Part shown: piece by piece, positions 46,120-55,393 of the stretch
How the letters are laid out: the number at the start of each line of letters is the position of its first letter
Position numbering within the stretch: position 1 is the stretch's first letter
Translations under genes and position numbers: made by a program
Assembly: GCA_963757395.1 (NCBI GenBank)
Contig: CAVWRK010000008.1
Coordinates: 62,001-126,000, forward strand
Direction of reading: 5' to 3'
Source: DATAOG01 sp963757395
GTDB lineage: Bacteria > Pseudomonadota > Alphaproteobacteria > Geminicoccales > Geminicoccaceae
Length of the DNA: 64,000 nt
Notes under the pieces: model-generated
Databases searched by the model: none
What the model saw: the letters and a program-made list of their open reading frames with translations, nothing else
What the model was told of the DNA's origin: nothing

Positions 46120-46617
46120 TCAGTACCAGGGTGCGATGCCGTAAGCGGAGTACGTGTCGCCATAGGGGCCGTAGCCCTCGATGATCTTGTCGAGCAACCT
46201 GCGGACGGCGCTGCGCGGCTGACCGGATTCGAGTTGCTTCTTGACCTCGACTAAGGCGGAGTTGGAGCCCGTCAGTCGCCTCGCCATGATGGTCGCCACA
46301 TAGAGCGCGGTGGTGCCATCGGTGCCCAGAAAGCTGGCGGCATCGGCGACGTGAAAGGTGGTCGGCTGCAGCGCCCGCACGTCGGCGGCGTGCGGCTCGC
46401 CCAACAGCGCCGAGATCTCGCCGAACACGGCCCCCGCCGCGGTGACCTCGCCCAGCTTGACGCCGTCCTTGACGACCTCGACCGCGCCGCGCTTGAGCAC
46501 CAGCACCTTGCCGGTGGTGGTGCCCTCGGCGAGCACGGTATCGCCGGCCTGGTAGGTCTCGATGGGCAATGCGGCTAATCTTTGCCGCACGGCCTCGATA
46601 TTGAGCAGCTCCGCCAT
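46120..46617 (-). CDS. Cyclic-nucleotide-binding-domain protein
   Basis: 165 residues. A single CNB (Crp/cAMP-binding fold) domain: ERLAALPIETYQAGD-type entry strand, VLAEGTTTGKVLVLKRGAVE, VVKDGVKLGEVTAAGAVFGE, ISALLGEPHAADVRA (phosphate-binding-cassette position), and TTFHVADAASFLGTDG. There is no helix-turn-helix; the C-terminal 50 residues are helical and end YSAYGIAPWY. It may be a stand-alone cNMP sensor or a degenerate one (no Arg is obvious in the cassette). GC is back to normal here, so it may be older than the island's left half. Confidence 0.82.
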   Translation of the reverse strand: MAELLNIEAVRQRLAALPIETYQAGDTVLAEGTTTGKVLVLKRGAVEVVKDGVKLGEVTAAGAVFGEISALLGEPHAADVRALQPTTFHVADAASFLGTDGTTALYVATIMARRLTGSNSALVEVKKQLESGQPRSAVRRLLDKIIEGYGPYGDTYSAYGIAPWY

Positions 46618-46649
46618 GGCCTCCCTCCCGCCTCCGACGTCCAAAGAGC

Positions 46650-46899
46650 AGATTGTGGTGGTTCGACCTCGGACGCAAGCCCGAACGCCGCCACGGTTGG
46701 AACTGCCATTTGAGCAGAAGCAGCAGGATCTGACGGATGCGGCTCTCCATCTGATCCCATTCGCCCCGGCCTGCGGCCTCGAACTCCAGGGCGATGTGCT
46801 CCAGTCGAACCTGTTGGGGCGAGCCGCGCGCAGGGCTGCCGCCTGCGCCCGCGTCCAGGCGTAGAAGTCCTGCTCATAGGTCGAGGGTGCGCAGCTCAC
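46650..46899 (-). pseudogene. Truncated, frameshifted DUF29-family gene
   Basis: YEQDFYAWTRAQAAALRAAR then PNRFDW is the N-terminus of DUF29 proteins. A frame change near 46803 continues EHIALEFEAAGRGEWDQMES and RIRQILLLLLKWQFQPWRR, which match the rest of the DUF29 helical core. After about 85 residues the likeness ends, just before the cyclic-nucleotide-binding gene, so the C-terminal third is missing. Function of DUF29 is unknown. Confidence 0.65.
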
Positions 46900-47052
46900 G
46901 CCTCAATTCACCGCCTCCGGACGAATGTCGACGCGCTCCGGGTAGGGAATCAAGGAGTCAGTACGCCTGCACGAAGTGGCCGGGGCTCGCGGCTGTCGGC
47001 GACCAGGGCGTTCCAGAGCACCACCAGGCGCCGGCTTCAGATCCCGCGATGT

Positions 47053-47259
47053 TCACTGACCCCGGCCGAGCTCATCGACCCAGCGGAGCTGCACAGCCAT
47101 GGGGCCACCCTGCAGGGCGTTGATCAGCCGTCGATCGGCGGTCACCAACGGCAGCTCGAGCGCGCTCGCCAATGCCACATAGAGGCCAACGTAGATGGAG
47201 CACTTCTGGCTCAATGCGATCGCGATCCCCTCGAAGAAAAAGTCTCGCACCGGCACCAC
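47053..47259 (-). pseudogene. C-terminal fragment of a PIN-domain (VapC-like) toxin
   Basis: EGIAIALSQKCSIYVGLYVA then LASALELPLVTADRRLINAL is the distal half of a VapC-type PIN domain, with the catalytic-type acidic residue in VTADRRL. The normal first acidic residue and the strand before it (start of the domain) are absent, as is a vapB antitoxin gene. It is a truncated toxin remnant and probably inactive. It is the second PIN fossil in this window. Confidence 0.65.
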
Positions 47260-47276
47260 CCCGCTAGCGGAACACT

Positions 47277-47458
47277 AGCATTGGCGGGACGCAGATGTCG
47301 AGAGCGAGCGGGATCGAGCAGATCGCGCGCGGCGTCTTCGACCCGCCCGACCACCCCGAGCGCCCGTGCTACGTCGCGCCCGCGCTACGTCGCGCCCGCG
47401 CTCGATCCGAAGGCCACGGGCTTCCAGTCCCGCAACTTCCACCAGGACCCGCCACACC
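47277..47458 (+). pseudogene. Remnant resembling the DnaE2 C-terminal tail
   Basis: One frame gives YVAPALDPKATGFQSRNFH, which parallels the dnaE2 terminus in this window (PLDPRAAGFKSRNFR) residue by residue. At DNA level the two are only about three-quarters identical by eye. Upstream, another frame reads FDPPDHPERPCYVAPAL; the two are joined across a 16-bp tandem duplication that breaks the frame. It probably derives from a second, deleted dnaE2-like gene. It runs into the 3' end of the S4 gene. Confidence 0.4.
47368..47399. repeat. 16-bp tandem duplication
   Basis: GCTACGTCGCGCCCGC occurs twice back to back. The 16-base step is not a multiple of three and causes the frame break in the dnaE2-tail remnant, consistent with replication slippage. 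Confidence 0.8.
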
Positions 47459-47764
47459 TCAGGCGTCGCCGCCGACCTCCGCGTACAGCGTCTGCGCCTC
47501 GCTCGGCGGGCCGCGCCGGGTGCCGAGGGCGAGCACGCGTACGATCCGGATCGTGCGGCCCTGGGGGAAGGTCAGGACGTCGCCCGGGCGGACGCGGTGG
47601 TGCGGCTTGGTGATCAGCATCCGGTTGATCCGGACCTTGCGCCGTTCCGCGAGCTGCGCCGCCAGCGCCCGGGTCTTGAAGAAGCGCGCCTGCCAGAGCC
47701 ACTTGTCGAGCCTGAGGCCGTCCTCGGCCGACGGCTCGGCGACCGCCGCCGCGGACCCGGTCAT
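47459..47764 (-). CDS. S4-domain RNA-binding protein (Hsp15-like)
   Basis: 101 residues. The S4 fold is plain: LRLDKWLWQARFFKTRALAA, QLAERRKVRINRMLITKPHH, RVRPGDVLTFPQGRTIRIVR. Members of this group (HslR/Hsp15-like) bind stalled 50S-nascent-chain complexes or rRNA. The ATG overlaps the helicase TGA by four bases (ATGA), so translation is coupled. Confidence 0.92.
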   Translation of the reverse strand: MTGSAAAVAEPSAEDGLRLDKWLWQARFFKTRALAAQLAERRKVRINRMLITKPHHRVRPGDVLTFPQGRTIRIVRVLALGTRRGPPSEAQTLYAEVGGDA

Positions 47765-50255
47765 CCGCTCAGGCGCAGCCCGCGCAGCGCGGCGAAGGGC
47801 GAGGCGCCAGGGCTCGCCTGCTCCGGGCGCCTGGCCTTGCGGGGCGGCCGCGCGCGCCGGCGGACATAGCGCTCCGCCTCCTCGGGGCCATAGCCGAGCG
47901 CCTCGACCACCGGCGCGAGATCGCCGCGCTCGAGCCCGGTCAGCGCCAGCAGCTCCGGCCCGAGCGCGAACGGGCCCTGGCGCGCCAGCGCCCGCAGTTG
48001 CGCCGCCAGCCGCTCGACGACGTCGACCCGCAGGCAGGTGGCGCCGAACGGCTCGAAGCCGATCGCCTCGGCCAGGCCCTGCGGCAGGTCCGAGGCGCGC
48101 CAGGGTCGGGCGCCCCGATGGCGGGCGGGCGAGGCCCGCGGTCCGGTGGTGCACCGACCAGAGCCGCGCCCGGAGCTCGATCGCGCCGGGCTCGAGCATC
48201 GCCGGCAGATAGACGTGGCGGGTGCCAAAGCGGACACCGAGCCGGGTCAGGCGGGCGCGATCGGCGGCGCCGAGCCCGTTCAGCACGGCGCGGGCGGCGG
48301 CGGTCCGGACGTTGCCCAGGCCCTCGACCAGCAGGAAGGCGAGGCCGCGCCCGGGACCGTCGAGCCCGGCCGCCTGCAGGCGCCGGAGCGGCAGCATCAG
48401 CGTCCGCAGATGGGCGTCCAGCCACTGGGCCAGGCGCTGGCGGACGGCGGCGCGCGCCGGACCGCTCAGGCTGTCCGCGACCTGCAGCTCGAGCCGGGGG
48501 GCGAGCGGCGTCGCTCCCGGCAGCAGGCGGCCGACCGGCGCGGCGTCGAGCGCGCCGCCGTAGCGCCAGGTGACGAGGCCGCGCTCGGCGAGCGCGAACG
48601 CATCGTCTTGAGCCCCGATCAACGCCTTGGCCCGACGCTTGAGCTCGGGCACCAGGACGCGCCGGGCGGCGCTGCTCAACGCGCGCCGCTCGGCGTCGGC
48701 GGCGCCGGCCTCGAGCAGGTAGCGCAGCCCCTCGAGCCGGCCGACGACCTGGTCGTCGACCACGATCGCGCCGTCGTCCTCGACCGTGGCCAGCTGCTCG
48801 CCGCTCTGCAGGCCCTTGAGCAGCATCTGGGTCCGCCGGTCGACGAAGCGCTGGGTCAGGCGGTCGTGCAGGGCATCGCTCAAGCCGTCCTCGACCGCCC
48901 GCGTGCGCTCCTGCCAGTGCCGGGCGTCGCGCAGCCAGTCGGCGTGGTGGGCGACGTAGGTCCAGGTCCGGATGTGGGCGAGGCGCGCGATCAGGGTATC
49001 GATGTCGCCGTCGCTGCGCTCGAGGCGCGCGACCTGATCGGCGACCCAGTCGGTCGGCAGCCGGCCCTGGTCGGCCAGATGGCCGAACACGGTCGCCAGC
49101 AGATGCAGATGCGCCTCGGTCAGCGTCTTGCGGAAATCCGGGATCTGGCAGACCGCCCAGAGCAGGCGCACGCCGGAGGGCGTCGCTCGCGCGCTCGCGC
49201 ACCTCCGGGCGCCGGCCCAGCACCTTCAGGCTGACGTGGTCGAGCGCGCTGCCGGTGCGCAGCAGGCAGGCAGCCGGCGGCGGCGCGTCGAGCGAGGCCA
49301 GCAGGCCGCCCAGCGAGCCGAGATCGAGCGCGGCGCTGCGCCAGCGCAGCTGCCTGAGCACGGGAAAATCGTGGCCCTCGACCGCCTCGATGGTCTTGGG
49401 GTCGAGGCCGCCGACGTCGTGGGTGGTGCCGAAGGTGCCATCCTGCATGTGGCGGCCGGCGCGGCCGGCGATCTGGGCGATCTCGGGCGTGCGCAGCGGC
49501 CGCCGCTCCTGGCCGTCGAACTTGATGAGGCTGGCGAGGGCGACGTGGCCGACGTCCATGTTGAGGCCCATGCCGATCGCATCGGTCGCGATCAGATAGT
49601 CGACCTCGCCCGCCTGATAGAGGGCGACCTGGGCGTTGCGGGTGCGCGGGCTGAGCGCGCCGAGCACTACGGCCGCCCCGCCCCGCTGGCGGCGGACCAG
49701 CTCGGCCAGCGCATAGACGTCCTCGGCGGTGAACGCCACGATCGCACTCCGGCGCGGCAGCCTCGTGACCTTGGCGGGCGGCGCGTAGGTCAGCGCGGAA
49801 AAGCGCGGCCGGGTGATCACCTCGGCCTCGGGCACCAGCTGCTTCAGCAGCGGCCGGATGGTGTCGGCGCCGAGGAACATGGTCTCGTCGCGGCCGCGCG
49901 CGCGCAGCAGGCGGTCGGTGAAGACGTGGCCGCGCTCGGGATCGGCGCACAGCTGGATCTCGTCGACCGCGAGGAAGCTCGGCTCGAGGTCCTCGGGCAT
50001 GGCCTCGACGGTGGCGACGAAATAGCGGGCCGAGGGCGGCTGGATGCGCTCCTCGCCGGTGATCAGGGCGACCGCGGCGGCGCCTTTCTCGGCCAGGATC
50101 CGGTCGTAGATCTCGCGCGCCAGCAGGCGCAGCGGGCAACCGATCAGGCCGCTCCGGTGGGCCAACATCCGCTCGACCGCGAAGTGGGTCTTGCCGGTGT
50201 TGGTCGGCCCGAGCACGGCGAGCACACGCGAGCGTTCGGACGGCAACAGCGCCAT
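47761..50255 (-). CDS. Suv3/MgpS-like DExH RNA helicase, two frameshifts
   Basis: About 830 codons after correction. Walker A GPTNTGKT (residues 16-23), GLIGCPLRLLAREIYDR, motif II VDEIQ, FLGADTIRPLLKQLVPEAEV, motif IV-VI (VLGALSPRTRNAQVALYQAG; YLIATDAIGMGLNMDVGHVA; EIAQIAGRAGRHM) show an SF2 helicase close to mitochondrial Suv3. Breaks lie near 49175-49190 (RPEVRERASDA joins SGVRLLWAVCQIPDFRK) and near 48120-48140 (LWSVHHRTAG joins RHRGARPWRASDLPQGL). The C-terminal region ends in a basic tail. It probably acts in RNA processing or ribosome maturation, coupled with the S4 protein. Confidence 0.88.
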
Positions 50256-50388
50256 GCCCCGACTATGCGAACCCCGGGCCGCCCTGACAAGGGGTCCGCA
50301 TCGGCGCGCGCGGGCGAGGGCTGCCGGTCTGCGCCGGCGAAGGCCTGTGCTCTTTACAGCGCCCGTTGGGCGCGGGCATAAGGCGGCG

Positions 50389-51379
50389 ATGCAGATCCAC
50401 CGGGGTTATTGGAGTTTGCCGAAGGCCGCGCTGCACGGGGTGGTCGCGATCGGCAACTTCGACGGCGTGCATCGGGGCCATCGCGCCCTGATCGCCCGCG
50501 CGCACGCCCTGGCGCAGGCGCTGGGCGCGCCCCTCGGGGTGATCACCTTCGAGCCGCATCCGCGCGAGGTCCTGACCCCCGACCAGGCGCCGCCCCGGCT
50601 GACCCCGTTCCGGGTCAAGGCGCGGCTGTTGGCCGAGCTCGGGGTCGAGCACCTGTTCGCGCTCGCGTTCACCGATCACCTGCGCGAGAAGACGCCCGCC
50701 CAGTTCGTCCACGACGTGCTGGCAGGCGGCCTCGGCGCGCGCCAGGTCGTGGTCGGCCAGGACTTCCGGTTCGGCAACCGGCGGGCGGGCGACGTCGACC
50801 AACTCGCCGCGCTCGGCAAGGACTACGGCTTCGTCGTCAGCCGGGTCGAGCCGGTCGCCTGGCAGGGCGAGGTCTGCTCGTCGAGCCGGGCGCGCGCCGC
50901 GATCGCGGCCGGCGACGTCGCGCTCGCGCGGGATATGCTGGCGCATCCGTTCATGGTCGAGGGCCGGGTCGTCGTCGGCGACCGGCGCGGCCGCGCGCTC
51001 GGTTATCCGACCGCCAATCTCCGCCCGCCGCGGCGAAAGGCGCTGTGGCCGGCGGCCGGCATCTACGCGGTCCGCGCCCGCTGCCCGGGCGGCCCCCTGA
51101 GCGAGCTGGCAGGACGCGGTCGCGAGCCTGGGCGTCCGCCCGACCTTCGATGGCCAGGACCTGCGCCTCGAGGTCCATCTGTTCGACCGTGAGATCGACC
51201 TCTATGGACGGCGGATCTGCTGCGCCTTCATCGAGCGCCTGCGCCCCGAGGCAAAGTTCGAAAACGTCGAGGCGCTCAAGGAGCAGATGGCGCTCGACTG
51301 CATCCAGGCGCGTGCCGCCCTGGCGGAGCACGCCGCCCAGCCCCACATGGCGATCACGCCCGGACCCGAGGGCGCCTGA
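50389..51379 (+). CDS. ribF: Bifunctional riboflavin kinase / FAD synthetase, one frameshift
   Basis: About 329 residues after repair. The N-terminal FAD-synthetase part has GVVAIGNFDGVHRGHRALIA, VITFEPHPREVLTP, VVVGQDFRFGNRRAGDVDQL. The kinase part has VEGRVVVGDRRGRALGYPTA NL, then a break within 51100-51115 after which DAVASLGVRPTFDGQDLRLE and VHLFDREIDLYGRRICCAFI continue correctly. The enzyme makes FMN and FAD from riboflavin. It starts at the ATG giving MQIHRGYWSLP and is followed by ileS after 42 bases. Confidence 0.92.
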
Positions 51380-51421
51380 ACCGCACCCTGTCCGCAGCCG
51401 GAAACCCTCGAGAGCCCGCTC

Positions 51422-54241
51422 ATGACGACCGACTACCGCGCGACCGTGTTCCTGCCCAAGACCGCCTTCCCGATGAAGGCGAACCTCGCAGCGCGCGAGC
51501 CCGAGATTTTGGCGCGCTGGGCCGAGCTCGGGCTCTATGAGCGCTTGCGCGAGCAGGCGCACGGTCGGGAAAAATTCATCCTCCACGACGGCCCGCCTTA
51601 CGCCAACGGCCATCTGCACATGGGCACGGCGCTCAACAAGATCCTCAAGGACGTGGTCAACCGCAGCCAGCAGATGCTGGGCAAGGACGCGGTCTACGTG
51701 CCGGGCTGGGACTGCCACGGCCTGCCGATCGAATGGCAGATCGAGCAGCGCTACCGGCAGGCGGGCAAGGACAAGGATGCCGTGCCCGCGGCCGAGTTCC
51801 GGCGCGAGTGCCGCGAGTTCGCAGAGCACTGGATCGAGGTCCAGCGCGAAGAGTTCATGCGTCTCGGCGTGATCGGCGACTGGCGGAACCCCTACACGAC
51901 CATGGCGTACAAGGCCGAGGCCGGGATCTTCCGCGAGCTCGCGAAGTTCCTGCAGGCGGGCGAACTCTACCGCGGCCTCAAGTCCGTGCTCTGGTCGGTC
52001 GTGGAAAAAACCGCGCTCGCCGAGGCCGAGGTCGAGTACCACGACCACACCTCGACCACGATCTTCGTCCGCTTCCCGGTCGTGCGGCCATCGGTGCCCG
52101 GGCTCGACGGCGCTGCCGTCCTGATCTGGACGACCACGCCCTGGACGATGCCCGGCAACCGTGCGGTCGCCTATGGCGAGGAGGTCGACTACGCCCTGAT
52201 CGAGGTTTTGGAGGTCGGCGAGGGCTCGCGAGCGGTGGTCGGCGAGAAGCTGCTGCTCGCCGCGCGCCTGGCCCCGAGCGTGACCGCGGCGGCCAAGATC
52301 ACCGGCCATCGGACGCTGGCCGAATTTCCGGGATCGGCGCTCGCCGGCACGGTCTGCCGGCATCCCCTGTCCGGAAAAGGCTACGACTTCGAGGTGCCGC
52401 TCTTGGCCGGCGACTTCGTCAGCGCCGAGGACGGCACCGGCCTCGTGCACATCGCCCCCTCGCACGGCGCCGACGACTTCGATCTCGGCGCGCTTCACGG
52501 TCTCGAGGTCACCGATACGGTCGCTGAGGACGGCCTCTATACCGAGAAGGTGCCGCTGTTCGCGGGCCTGCATGTGTTCAAGGCGGCGGAGCCGGTGATC
52601 GCGGCGCTGGTCGAGGCGGGGGCTCTGCTCGCCCGCGGCAAGCTCACCCACAGCTATCCCCACTCCTGGCGCTCCAAGGCGCCGCTGATCTTCCGCGCGA
52701 CGCCCCAGTGGTTCATCCCGATGGAGGGCGCCGGCCGCCTGCGCGAAAAGGCGCTCGAAGCGATCGAGCAGACCCGATGGGTCCCGGCGACCGGGAAAAA
52801 CCGGATCCGCGGCATGATCGAGAGCCGGCCCGACTGGTGCATCTCGCGCCAGCGCGCCTGGGGCGTGCCGATCGCGGTGTTCGTGCGCAAGGCCGACGAT
52901 CAGCCGCTGCGCGACCCCTTGGTCGACGAGCGGATCGCCGAAGCTTTCGAGCAGGAGGGGGCTGACGCCTGGTTCACGAGCCCGCCCGAGCGTTTTCTCG
53001 GACCCGATCGCGATCCGGCCGCGTACGAGCAGGTGACCGACATCGTCGACGTCTGGTTCGAGTCCGGCTGCACGCATGCGACCGTGCTCGAGCAGCGCCC
53101 GGAGCTCGGCTGGCCCGCGAGCCTCTACCTCGAGGGCTCGGATCAGCACCGCGGCTGGTTCCATTCCTCGCTGCTCGAGAGCTGCGGCACCCGCGGCCGC
53201 GCGCCTTACGACGCGGTCCTGACCCACGGCTTCGTGGTCGACGAGCACGGCCGCAAGATGTCGAAGTCGCAGGGCAACGTCGTCTCGCCGCTCGATCTGA
53301 TGAAGACCCGCGGCGCCGACATCCTCCGGCTCTGGGCGGTCGGCGCCGACTACGCCGAGGACCTGCGGATCGGCGACGAGATCCTGGCCGGCCAGGCGGA
53401 TGCCTACCGGCGCCTGCGCAACACGCTCCGCTATCTGCTGGGCTCGCTCGCGGGCTTTGCCCCGTCCGAGCGGCTGCCGACGGCCGAGCTGCCCGAGCTC
53501 GAGCGCTGGGTGCTGCATCGGCTGGCCGAGCTCGACCGGCTGGTGCGCGCGACCAACGAGGCGTTCGACTTCCCGCGGCTCTATTCGGCCCTGCACAACT
53601 TCTGCGCGACCGACCTTTCCGCCTTCTACTTCGATGTCCGCAAGGACGCGCTCTACTGCGACCGTCCCGACAGCCGGCGCCGGCGTGGCGTGCGCACCGT
53701 GCTCGACCAGCTGTTCGACTGCCTCACGGCCTGGCTCGCCCCGGTCCTGGTGTTCACGACCGAGGAGGCGTGGCGGTCCCGGCATCCGTCGGCGGACGCC
53801 AGCGTCCATCTGCGCCCGTTCCCGACAGTGCCGGCGGCCTGGCACGATCCGGCGCTCGGTGCCCGGTGGGAGCGGGTCCGCCGGGTCCGCCGCGTGATCA
53901 CCGGCGCGCTCGAGGTCGAGCGTCAGGAGAAGCGGATCGGCTCGTCGCTCGAGGCGGCGCCGCAGGTCTATGTCGCGAGCGACGAGCTGGCGAGCCTCCT
54001 GAAGGGTCTCGACCTTGCCGAGCTGGCGATCACCAGCGGCATCGAGGTGATCGAAGGGCCGCCACCGCCGGCGAGCTTCCGGCTCGACGACGTCCCGGAG
54101 GTCGGCGTGGTGCCGAAGCTCGCCGAAGGCCAGAAATGCGCCCGCTGCTGGCAGGTGCTCCCGGAGGTCGGGGCCGATCCCTCTGCGCCCGACCTCTGCC
54201 GGCGCTGCCAGGACGCGGTCGCCGCTCTGGCCACGGCCTGA
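51422..54241 (+). CDS. ileS: Isoleucyl-tRNA synthetase
   Basis: 939 residues, class I. The HIGH-type motif is HLHM at about residues 64-67 (GPPYANGHLHMGTALNKIL), and KMSKS is found in GRKMSKSQGNVVSPLDLMKT near residue 611. CP1 editing-domain wording is WTTTPWTMPGNRAVAYGEEV. The C-terminal zinc region has CARCWQVLPEV and CRRCQDAV. It charges tRNA-Ile and hydrolyses mischarged Val. Intact, between ribF and lspA, the common order. Confidence 0.97.
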   Translation: MTTDYRATVFLPKTAFPMKANLAAREPEILARWAELGLYERLREQAHGREKFILHDGPPYANGHLHMGTALNKILKDVVNRSQQMLGKDAVYVPGWDCHGLPIEWQIEQRYRQAGKDKDAVPAAEFRRECREFAEHWIEVQREEFMRLGVIGDWRNPYTTMAYKAEAGIFRELAKFLQAGELYRGLKSVLWSVVEKTALAEAEVEYHDHTSTTIFVRFPVVRPSVPGLDGAAVLIWTTTPWTMPGNRAVAYGEEVDYALIEVLEVGEGSRAVVGEKLLLAARLAPSVTAAAKITGHRTLAEFPGSALAGTVCRHPLSGKGYDFEVPLLAGDFVSAEDGTGLVHIAPSHGADDFDLGALHGLEVTDTVAEDGLYTEKVPLFAGLHVFKAAEPVIAALVEAGALLARGKLTHSYPHSWRSKAPLIFRATPQWFIPMEGAGRLREKALEAIEQTRWVPATGKNRIRGMIESRPDWCISRQRAWGVPIAVFVRKADDQPLRDPLVDERIAEAFEQEGADAWFTSPPERFLGPDRDPAAYEQVTDIVDVWFESGCTHATVLEQRPELGWPASLYLEGSDQHRGWFHSSLLESCGTRGRAPYDAVLTHGFVVDEHGRKMSKSQGNVVSPLDLMKTRGADILRLWAVGADYAEDLRIGDEILAGQADAYRRLRNTLRYLLGSLAGFAPSERLPTAELPELERWVLHRLAELDRLVRATNEAFDFPRLYSALHNFCATDLSAFYFDVRKDALYCDRPDSRRRRGVRTVLDQLFDCLTAWLAPVLVFTTEEAWRSRHPSADASVHLRPFPTVPAAWHDPALGARWERVRRVRRVITGALEVERQEKRIGSSLEAAPQVYVASDELASLLKGLDLAELAITSGIEVIEGPPPPASFRLDDVPEVGVVPKLAEGQKCARCWQVLPEVGADPSAPDLCRRCQDAVAALATA

Positions 54242-54260
54242 GCGCGCGGGGCGGCGCGCC

Positions 54261-54731
54261 ATGCTGCGTCTGGGTCTCGCGGTCGCGCTCGCGACCCTCG
54301 TGCTCGACCAGCTCGCCAAATCGGCGGCGCTCGCCTGGCTCGACCCGGGCAGCCCGCCGCTCCGGGTGCTGCCTGTCTTCAACCTGGTGCTGGTCTGGAA
54401 CCGCGGCGTGAGCTTCGGCATGTTCAACTCTGGCGGCGCCTTTGCGCCCTGGCTCTTGTCCGGCCTGGCACTCGCCGTGGTCGTCGGTCTGATGGTCTGG
54501 CTCAAGCGCAGCGACCAGCTGCTGACCGGGCTCGGGCTCGGCCTGGTGATCGGCGGCGCGCTCGGCAACGTCATCGACCGCATCCGCTACGGCGCCGTGG
54601 TCGACTTTCTCGACTTCCACCTGGCCAGCTACCACTGGCCGGCGTTCAACCTGGCCGATGCCGGGATCTGCGTCGGCGCGGTCCTGATGCTCGTCGACGG
54701 CTTGTTCGCGCGGCGCCGGCAGCCTACATAA
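54261..54731 (+). CDS. lspA: Lipoprotein signal peptidase (signal peptidase II)
   Basis: 156 residues, four hydrophobic helices. It cleaves prolipoproteins before the lipidated Cys. Conserved motifs: LDQLAKSAAL, FNLVLVWNRGVSFGMF, GGALGNVIDRIRYGAVVDFL DF (catalytic Asp) and WPAFNLADAGICVG (second catalytic Asp). It lies 19 bases after ileS and directly upstream of a lipoprotein gene. Confidence 0.96.
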   Translation: MLRLGLAVALATLVLDQLAKSAALAWLDPGSPPLRVLPVFNLVLVWNRGVSFGMFNSGGAFAPWLLSGLALAVVVGLMVWLKRSDQLLTGLGLGLVIGGALGNVIDRIRYGAVVDFLDFHLASYHWPAFNLADAGICVGAVLMLVDGLFARRRQPT

Positions 54732-54766
54732 GCGCTCGGACCGGGAGGCGCCGCGACCAGCTGGGG

Positions 54767-55393
54767 ATGAGCGACAGCGTGACAAGAACGACCGGCGCGG
54801 CGCGGCTCGCAATCGCGCTGATGGGCGTGGCCTTGGTCGGGCTCGGGGGCTGCGCCCGCGGCTCGCTCCAGAACGCGCTCGGCATGGGCAAGCAGCCGCC
54901 CGACGAGTTCGCGGTGACTGCGCGCGCGCCGCTGGTCATACCGCCCGACTTCGATCTCCGTCCCCCGCAACCCGGCGAGCCCCGGCCGCAGGTCGGCACC
55001 CCCAGCGACCAGGCGCGCGCCTCGCTGCTCGGGCAGACCGCGGTGCCGGCCGCGACCGGCCTGGCGGCCGAGATGCAGCCCGCGAGCCAGACGGAGAGCG
55101 CGGGCCAGCAGGCGCTGCTGGCCGACGCCGGCAGCGCCAGCGCCAATCCGCAGATCCGGCGGCAGATCGCCGAGGAGAACCAGTCGCTCGCCCAGGTCGA
55201 GCAGGCGCTGTTCACCCGGGTGATGAAGTGGCGCCAGCCGAGCACGCTCGGCGCGACCGTCGATGCGCCGGCCGAGGCCGAGCGCCTGCGGGCCAATCGC
55301 GCCAAGGGCGTGCCGCCGACCACCGGTGACACGCCGACCGTCGTGGAGCGGCGCCAGAGCCCGCTCGGTGCGCTCGTGAGCAAGGTGTTCTGA
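54767..55393 (+). CDS. DUF3035 lipoprotein (BamF-like)
   Basis: 208 residues. Signal peptide with lipobox in LIALMGVALVGLGGC-type wording (IALMGVALVGLGGCARG), then PPDEFAVTARAPLVIPPDFD LRPPQPGEPRP, the DUF3035 N-terminal signature, and a helical C-terminus. DUF3035 lipoproteins are restricted mostly to alphaproteobacteria, where BamF was described as an outer-membrane assembly subunit with a shared BamC-like motif. That assignment here is likely but unproven. Its TGA overlaps the M16 start by one base. Confidence 0.82.
   Translation: MSDSVTRTTGAARLAIALMGVALVGLGGCARGSLQNALGMGKQPPDEFAVTARAPLVIPPDFDLRPPQPGEPRPQVGTPSDQARASLLGQTAVPAATGLAAEMQPASQTESAGQQALLADAGSASANPQIRRQIAEENQSLAQVEQALFTRVMKWRQPSTLGATVDAPAEAERLRANRAKGVPPTTGDTPTVVERRQSPLGALVSKVF

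Noticed and set aside
50951..54583. Minus-strand open frame of 1210 codons opposite ribF, ileS and lspA
   Set aside because: Lies wholly over three conserved genes in the opposite strand and has low-complexity sequence; a GC-skew artefact.
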